Source: Clostridia bacterium (lineage in GTDB: Bacteria; Bacillota; Clostridia; Oscillospirales; CAG-272). From it: a DNA stretch of 34,668 bases. Both the position numbers and the translations under genes were made by a program. The DNA lies in NCBI GenBank assembly GCA_017482465.1, contig JAFUMW010000182.1, positions 1 through 34,668 of the forward strand, read 5' to 3'. The notes under the pieces were generated by a model that made no database searches, was not told the DNA's origin, and worked only from the letters and a program-made list of their open reading frames with translations. Positions 29,930 through 34,668 of the stretch are shown here, one piece after another. Numbering within the stretch: position 1 is the stretch's first letter; the number at the start of each line of letters is the position of its first letter.

Positions 29930-31411
29930 ATGAAAAATATCAAAATGCTTGCCGTAGACCTCGGAGCATCGAGCGGCAGGACGATCGTCGGAAGCTTTAA
30001 CGGAGAAAAGCTCACGCTTGAGGAAAACCACCGCTTCCCGAACGAGCCTGTAATGTTAAACGGTAATTTCACATGGGACACGGTACGTATCTTCCATGAG
30101 ATCAAGCAGGCGCTTAATAAGTGCGCCACAAGTGATGACCGTGACATAAAAACGATCGGTATCGACACATGGGGCGTTGACTACGGATTGATAGATAAGA
30201 ACGGCAGACTTATGTCAAATCCCATGCACTACAGAGACCTTCGCACAGATAAGGTCATACCGCAGGCTCATGAGATAGTGCCGCGTAAGGATATCTACGC
30301 GTCCACGGGCATACAGTTTATGAACTTCAATACAATATATCAGCTTTTCGCGGATAAGGTAAATAACCCCTATTTACTTGAAAACGCAGATAAGCTTTTG
30401 TTCACACCGGATCTTCTCAACTACTTCCTCACGGGAGAGAAGAGATGCGAGTACACGATAGCGTCAACAGGCGCGATACTTGACGCGAAAAAGCGTCAGA
30501 TCGACACGGCGCTTCTTGCAAAGCTCGGAATAAACGCGGAGCTTTTCGCAAAAATGGCTATGCCCGGCGACAGCGTCGGAAAGCTTGCCTCGTACATAAC
30601 AGACGAGATAGGCTCGCTTGATGCAAAGGTGGTAAACTCGGCATCGCACGATACCGCAAGCGCGGTCGTAGCAGTGCCCGCGGGCTCTGCCGAGGACTTT
30701 GTTTACATAAGCTCGGGAACATGGTCGCTTATGGGCACAGAGGTGTCCGAGCCGATCATCACCGAGGAGTCGCTTAAATATGACTTCACAAACGAGGGCG
30801 GATACGGCGGAAAGATACGTTTCCTTAAAAACATCATGGGATTGTGGCTCGAGCAGGAGTCGCGCCGTCAGTATAAGCGCGAGGGCAAGGACTATTCCTT
30901 CAATGACCTGTCCGAAATGGCAAAGGCTGCAAAGCCCTGCGCGTCGCTGATCAACCCGGACGACCCGGCGTTTGCCACCCCCGGCAATCTCCCGAAGAGA
31001 ATAGCCGAATACTGTGCAAAAACAGGTCAGAGCGTACCCGAAACGCCCGGCGAGATCGTGCGTACTATATTTGACAGTCTTGCGCTCAGATACCGCTGGA
31101 CGCTTGAAAAGATAGACAAACTCAAGGGCAAAAAGACACCGTTTATCAATATCGTAGGCGGAGGAACTAAGGAAGAGATGCTCTCGCGTCTTTGTGCAAA
31201 CGCGTGCAAAGTGCCCGTGTACGCAGGACCTGTGGAAGCAACGGCTACGGGAAATCTGCTCGTACAGGCGATAAGCCTTGGCGAGATAAGCGGGCTTGCA
31301 CAGGCAAGGGAAGTGGTTAAGAACTCATTTGAGATCAACTGCTACGAGCCTGACCTTTCCGAGTCGGCTATGTGGGACGACGCATATGATAGGTTTTTGA
31401 AACTTATATAA
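29930..31411 (+). CDS. rhaB: Rhamnulokinase
   Basis: FGGY-family kinase that phosphorylates L-rhamnulose to L-rhamnulose 1-phosphate with ATP. The 493-residue sequence has the N-terminal phosphate-binding LAVDLGASSGRTIVG, TWGVDYGLID, the glycerol-kinase-type SHDTASAVVAVPA and SSGTWSLMGTE loops, and the C-terminal INIVGGGTKEEMLSRL and EATATGNLLVQA. The start at 29930 follows GTGAGG; the frame is open to 29900 but that section covers the ribosome-binding site and a small hairpin CCGCC-AAA-GGCGG (29903-29915). rhaA follows after 17 nt. No rhamnulose-1-phosphate aldolase gene is in view. Confidence 0.94.
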   Translation: MKNIKMLAVDLGASSGRTIVGSFNGEKLTLEENHRFPNEPVMLNGNFTWDTVRIFHEIKQALNKCATSDDRDIKTIGIDTWGVDYGLIDKNGRLMSNPMHYRDLRTDKVIPQAHEIVPRKDIYASTGIQFMNFNTIYQLFADKVNNPYLLENADKLLFTPDLLNYFLTGEKRCEYTIASTGAILDAKKRQIDTALLAKLGINAELFAKMAMPGDSVGKLASYITDEIGSLDAKVVNSASHDTASAVVAVPAGSAEDFVYISSGTWSLMGTEVSEPIITEESLKYDFTNEGGYGGKIRFLKNIMGLWLEQESRRQYKREGKDYSFNDLSEMAKAAKPCASLINPDDPAFATPGNLPKRIAEYCAKTGQSVPETPGEIVRTIFDSLALRYRWTLEKIDKLKGKKTPFINIVGGGTKEEMLSRLCANACKVPVYAGPVEATATGNLLVQAISLGEISGLAQAREVVKNSFEINCYEPDLSESAMWDDAYDRFLKLI

Positions 31412-31428
31412 TTAAGAGGGTTTGGAAA

Positions 31429-32679
31429 ATGAGAACAGAAAAAGCATACGAGATAGCAAAAGAGCTTTACGCATCTATCGGCGTTGACACCGATAGGGCG
31501 ATAGAAAAGCTTAAGACCATACCCGTGTCTATTCAGTGCTGGCAGGGCGACGATGTTTGCGGCTTTGAAAACTCGGGCCCGCTCACCGGCGGTATTCAGG
31601 CAACAGGCTCTTACCCCGGCAAGGCGAGGAATATCGACGAGCTTAAAGAAGATTTTCTTTTTGCTTCAAAGCTTATCCCCGGTAAAAAGAAGCTCTCGCT
31701 TCACGCGATCTACCTTGATAACGGCGGCAAGAAGATCGAGCGCAACGAGATAGAGCCCAAGCACTTCGATACATGGATAGATTATGCAAAGGAAAACGGC
31801 TTCGGACTTGACTTCAACCCGACCTGCTTCTCGCACAAAATGAGCGAGGACGGTCTTACCCTGAGCCATCCGGACAAGGCTGTACGCGATTTTTGGATCG
31901 AGCACTGTATCGCTTCCAGAAAGATCGCGGAGCATATGGGACGCGAGCTTGGCATAAGAGCGGTCACGAACCATTGGGTTCCCGACGGATTCAAGGACAT
32001 TCCGGTTGACAGATACGCGGCTCGCGCAAGACTTTTGGATTCGTATGAAAAGATATTCGCATATAAGGGCGAAAAGGAAAATAACCTTGACGCGGTAGAG
32101 AGCAAGGTGTTCGGTATCGGCGCGGAGAGCTGTACCATAGGCTCGCACGAGTTCTATATGGGACTCGCTTCAAAGCTCGGTATCGCGCTCACCCTTGACA
32201 CGGGCCACTATCATCCGACCGAGGTAGTGTCCGATAAGATAAGCTCGCTTTTGCTTTTTGCTGATGAGCTTCTTTTACACGTCTCCCGTCCGGTAAGATG
32301 GGACTCCGACCATGTGGTCATCTTTGATGACGAGCTCAAGGCGATCGCGTCCGAGATAATACGCGGCGGCTTTGAAAAGAGAGTGAATATCGGACTTGAC
32401 TTTTTTGACGCGAGCATAAACCGCATTGCCGCTTGGACTATCGGTGCGCGCAATATGGAAAAGGCGCTTTTGTACGCGCTCGTTGAACCGTCGGAAAAGC
32501 TTAAAAAGCTTGAACTTGAGGGTGACTACACATCAAGGCTTGCTCTGCTTGAGGAGCTTAAATCCTACCCGTTCGCGGCAGTATGGGATATGTACTGCAA
32601 GAGCTGTAATGTACCCGAGCGCGACGAATGGCTCGCGCTTGTGAAGGATCACGAAAACAAGGTGCTTGCAAACAGATAA
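31429..32679 (+). CDS. rhaA: L-rhamnose isomerase
   Basis: Converts L-rhamnose to L-rhamnulose; metal-dependent TIM-barrel enzyme. The 416-residue length is normal. Family sequence is clear: PVSIQCWQGDDVCGFE near the N-terminus, KKLSLHAIYLDNGG, RAVTNHWVPDGFKD and GAESCTIGSHEFYMGLASKLG, in parts. LTLDTGHYHPTE, SRPVRWDSDHV, and NIGLDFFDASINRIAAW contain the metal-binding Glu, Asp and His residues. It is last in the isomerase-rhaB-rhaA series, with AGAGGG upstream of the ATG. The order kinase then isomerase is as in many Firmicutes. Confidence 0.96.
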   Translation: MRTEKAYEIAKELYASIGVDTDRAIEKLKTIPVSIQCWQGDDVCGFENSGPLTGGIQATGSYPGKARNIDELKEDFLFASKLIPGKKKLSLHAIYLDNGGKKIERNEIEPKHFDTWIDYAKENGFGLDFNPTCFSHKMSEDGLTLSHPDKAVRDFWIEHCIASRKIAEHMGRELGIRAVTNHWVPDGFKDIPVDRYAARARLLDSYEKIFAYKGEKENNLDAVESKVFGIGAESCTIGSHEFYMGLASKLGIALTLDTGHYHPTEVVSDKISSLLLFADELLLHVSRPVRWDSDHVVIFDDELKAIASEIIRGGFEKRVNIGLDFFDASINRIAAWTIGARNMEKALLYALVEPSEKLKKLELEGDYTSRLALLEELKSYPFAAVWDMYCKSCNVPERDEWLALVKDHENKVLANR

Positions 32680-32698
32680 AACAAAAGGTGCAGAATTA

Positions 32699-32726
32699 GC
32701 GTGATACTCTTAACGGAGTATCACGC
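32699..32726. repeat. Hairpin after rhaA
   Basis: GCGTGATACTC-TTAACG-GAGTATCACGC has a perfect 11-bp stem 20 nt after the rhaA stop. It lacks a T-run. The GTGATA/TATCAC sequence echoes the motif of the following array. Confidence 0.75.
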
Positions 32727-32730
32727 AACT

Positions 32731-32897
32731 CTATTCGCCTGCGGCGAGTGATATTGCCACGCAGTTATATTCGGCTTACGCCGAGTTATATTTGCTTCGC
32801 AAGCTTTAGGCGAATAGAATATCACTGCGAGGCAAAGCCGAGCAATATCACTTCCCGACAGGAAATATCACTCTTTGCGTGAGCAAAGAATATCACT
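32731..32897. repeat. Two-sided array of AGTGATATT / AATATCACT with hairpin spacers
   Basis: The motif AGTGATATT or AGTTATATT occurs at 32747, 32763 and 32784, and its reverse complement AATATCACT at 32818, 32844, 32864 and 32889. Spacers are small hairpins: TCGGC-TTAC-GCCGA, GGC-AAA-GCC, CTTTGC-GTGA-GCAAAG. A 10-bp outer stem CTATTCGCCT (32731-32740) and AGGCGAATAG (32808-32817) encloses the left half. There is no open frame of note. Function unknown; it could be an RNA with many short hairpins or a DNA-level repeat. Confidence 0.7.
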
Positions 32898-32912
32898 TTA
32901 ATACTAACAGAA

Positions 32913-32953
32913 AAAGAGAGGACATTTCGGATTTCCCGATTTGTTCTCTCTTT
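32913..32953. terminator. Terminator between rhaA and the convergent ATPase gene
   Basis: AAAGAGAGGACA (32913-32924) pairs with TGTTCTCTCTTT (32942-32953, one G-U pair), with an inner TCGG/CCGA stem. It sits between convergent genes. Confidence 0.75.
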
Positions 32954-32960
32954 CTGCTTG

Positions 32961-33030
32961 AAATAGGGGTTTGGGCTTAGCCCATATTGCGTTTGACCAG
33001 TCAAATGCGATGCTCGCACTTGGCTGAGTT
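32961..33030. repeat. Short hairpins downstream of the terminator
   Basis: TGGGC-TTA-GCCCA (32972-32984) and GCGTTTGA-CCAG-TCAAATGC (32989-33008, one G-U pair). Read on the minus strand, GGGCTAAGCCCAAACCCC resembles the tail of the 4601 and 4706 repeats, so this may be a reversed, decayed copy. Nothing coding is visible from 32954 to 33080. Confidence 0.45.
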
Positions 33031-33080
33031 TGTAATTCTCCGCTAAGAACATCACCCCTTTCTCTGCACCTTCTTTTTCA

Positions 33081-34668
33081 TTACATAATTATCTTGTTTC
33101 CGCCAAGCATGTCAAAGTATTCTTCCTTGCAGGTAAGAAATATTACCTGATGCCTTGACGCGAAATCCTTTATCATCTCACATGATCTTGCACTGCGCTC
33201 CGCATCCATGTCGGTGAGCGGATCGTCAAAGACTACGACAGCGCCGCCATCGGGAAACAAATGGTCAAGTACGGCTAATCTGAAAGCAAGCGAGACGGTC
33301 TCCTTCGTTCCCTCGGAAAGCTTACCGTAGCTTAACAGCCTGTCATTACTGTATATGTTCATGTCAAGCTTGTCCGCATCGGGAAATTCAGAGTATATCC
33401 CGCCTTGTGAGATCTCACCGAGATAGTGAGTGAATTTTTGTGCTATATCGTTCATCGGCGAGTCTGTAAGCTCGCTTTTTTGCTTTTCAAATGCTTCCTT
33501 TATGCCAAGCCAGTGATCGAGAAGCTCCTTTTGCTCCGCAAATCCGATTTTTGCTTGCTCAAGTACAGACACAGGCTCGTCCTCAAGCGTTGACCTGTAC
33601 GCTTCAAGCGCGCTTGCGGCGCTTGCCTTTGCACTCAGTGCCCGTTCTTTTTCCTGCCGTGACAGCTCAAATAACTGCTTTAGCTTTGCGGTGTGAGCCT
33701 CGGGATCGGATATAAGCATGTACTCCTCGGGAATGTCCGATCCGCATTCGAGCGAGGCTTGTGAGCGTTCAAGCTCGCTTTTTATATCAAGCGCCTTTTC
33801 CTTGAGCATATCAATACTGCCGTGATCCGACTCGTTCTTTGCAATAAGAGCCTCCAGACGCGCGATAAAACGCGAAAGCTCGGTCTCGCCGCACAGCTGC
33901 TTTATTTGATAAGCGATCTCATCGCCTGCACGCGGCGAGGCTGTGATGCTTTTTACCGATGCTTCGAGCTCATCGATCTCCGTGTCGCCCAAAACAGCAG
34001 AAAGACGCATACCGTAAGCGTCGACAGAGCTTTTTAGCTGTGCGTACTCCTGAGCGAGCTGTTCAAGCCCGTCAACGGTGTCCACACCGTATTTTTCATA
34101 TATCCCGTCAAGATCTGCACGTTGCTTTTCCGCCTGCTTTGCGATGCTTACGGTGTCAACATCGGCAGGGGAGAGCAATATCTGTGCAACATCGGGTATA
34201 ATTAAGCTGACAGCCTCTGTGATCGCAATGTCCTCACCCGAGCCGTCGAGTAATTCCCCGGTTCTGAGCGATCTTACCTCAAGCCTGTTGCCGCCGAGCA
34301 TTTTTATCTTTGCGGATATGTTCATGCCGCAAAGCTCGTTTTCAAGACGAATGATGGCGGCAGAAGCGGCTTTTGCCGCGCTTATATCATCTGCGTCGGG
34401 ACATACCTTGCCGTCAAGACGTGAAGTATACTCCGAAAGCTCGTCATAAAGCTTCTTTGCCGCGTTATACTTATCAGTAAGCTCGCGCTCCGCCTTTTCC
34501 TTTGACAGCGACTGTGCAAGCTTAAGCTCGTCTGCCATGCGCGGCCACTCGCTTAAAAGCGACGCTGTCCGGCAGAGCTCTGCTTCAAGCTTTTTGATCT
34601 TGGCACGCCGTTCGCTCTGAAGCGCCAGACGTCCTGCGAACCTGCTGAAATTTTCGTACTCTGCCTCA
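33081..34668 (-). CDS. YhaN/SMC-like AAA ATPase, C-terminal part (runs off the window)
   Basis: At least 529 codons remain open to the window edge; the N-terminus, including Walker A, lies outside. Most of the visible part is coiled coil rich in Glu, Lys, Ala and Leu. The C-terminus has the ABC-type signature KLSEGTKETVSLAFRLAVLDHL, Walker B AVVVFDDPLTDMD, and RHQVIFLTCKEEY, the pattern of YhaN/RecF/SMC-like ATPases. Such proteins hold DNA ends in repair and often pair with a metallophosphoesterase nuclease (YhaO or SbcD type), expected upstream beyond 34668 but not visible. It is convergent with rhaA. An internal ATG at 34538 is not a likely start because coiled-coil sequence continues upstream of it. 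Confidence 0.82.
   Translation of the reverse strand, partial: EAEYENFSRFAGRLALQSERRAKIKKLEAELCRTASLLSEWPRMADELKLAQSLSKEKAERELTDKYNAAKKLYDELSEYTSRLDGKVCPDADDISAAKAASAAIIRLENELCGMNISAKIKMLGGNRLEVRSLRTGELLDGSGEDIAITEAVSLIIPDVAQILLSPADVDTVSIAKQAEKQRADLDGIYEKYGVDTVDGLEQLAQEYAQLKSSVDAYGMRLSAVLGDTEIDELEASVKSITASPRAGDEIAYQIKQLCGETELSRFIARLEALIAKNESDHGSIDMLKEKALDIKSELERSQASLECGSDIPEEYMLISDPEAHTAKLKQLFELSRQEKERALSAKASAASALEAYRSTLEDEPVSVLEQAKIGFAEQKELLDHWLGIKEAFEKQKSELTDSPMNDIAQKFTHYLGEISQGGIYSEFPDADKLDMNIYSNDRLLSYGKLSEGTKETVSLAFRLAVLDHLFPDGGAVVVFDDPLTDMDAERSARSCEMIKDFASRHQVIFLTCKEEYFDMLGGNKIIM

Overview
The window looks like a chromosomal segment of a spore-forming member of the class Clostridia, probably an Oscillospiraceae/Ruminococcaceae-type gut anaerobe. 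The evidence is the yqfC-yqfD-phoH-ybeY-era-recO gene order typical of endospore formers, a YlbJ-like sporulation membrane protein, flavin-dependent ThyX, de novo NAD synthesis from aspartate, rhamnose catabolism, moderate GC content, and intergenic hairpin repeats of a style I associate with gut Clostridia. The assignment is by gene content and style only. I saw no rRNA, tRNA or CRISPR array.

Layout. 1-255: hairpin repeat followed by an almost G-free leader. 256-4600 (+): U32 peptidase/tRNA hydroxylation-type protein, uppP, then pgk-tpiA behind its own promoter. 4601-4871: two copies of a hairpin repeat and a terminator. 4891-7462 (+): EamA-type exporter and a beta-helix protein with a near-consensus promoter. 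7512-8795 (-): AI-2E family membrane protein. 8984-13614 (+): nadC, nadB, a DUF362 ferredoxin-like protein and ispE. 13615-14570: tandem cluster of inverted-repeat units, one of which carries a DUF559 endonuclease-like gene. 14603-17127 (-): operon of a small Cys4 protein, a TagA/WecG glycosyltransferase, thyX and a SpoU/TrmH methyltransferase. 17214-20205 (-): a cytoplasmic six-hairpin-glycosidase-like protein and the YlbJ-like protein, which seems to start at AUU. 20263-27900 (+): yqfC, yqfD, phoH, ybeY, era, recO, mutS2. 28027-32679 (+): two TIM-barrel sugar isomerase/epimerase-like genes, rhaB and rhaA. 32680-33080: array of short inverted repeats and a terminator. 33081-end (-): C-terminal part of a YhaN/SMC-like ATPase.

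Functional links. pgk and tpiA are lower glycolysis. nadC and nadB cover two of the three aspartate-to-NaMN steps; nadA is not here. uppP recycles the undecaprenyl carrier on which TagA/WecG-type enzymes work, and ispE feeds isoprenoid supply. The ybeY-era-recO-mutS2 block is ribosome maturation and DNA maintenance. The isomerase/rhaB/rhaA genes are sugar catabolism; the two carbohydrate-active-looking proteins could feed it, but that is inference.

The most unusual content is intergenic. (1) A family of elements with hairpin-rich inverted ends exists with a DUF559 gene (13847-14348), as short gene-free forms on both sides, and as a diverged form at 25234-25432. (2) A recurrent A/C-rich, G-poor leader lies directly upstream of four unrelated genes. 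(3) A hairpin repeat with different but still paired stems follows tpiA and forms the C-terminal codons of ybeY. (4) A two-sided array of a 9-bp motif follows rhaA.
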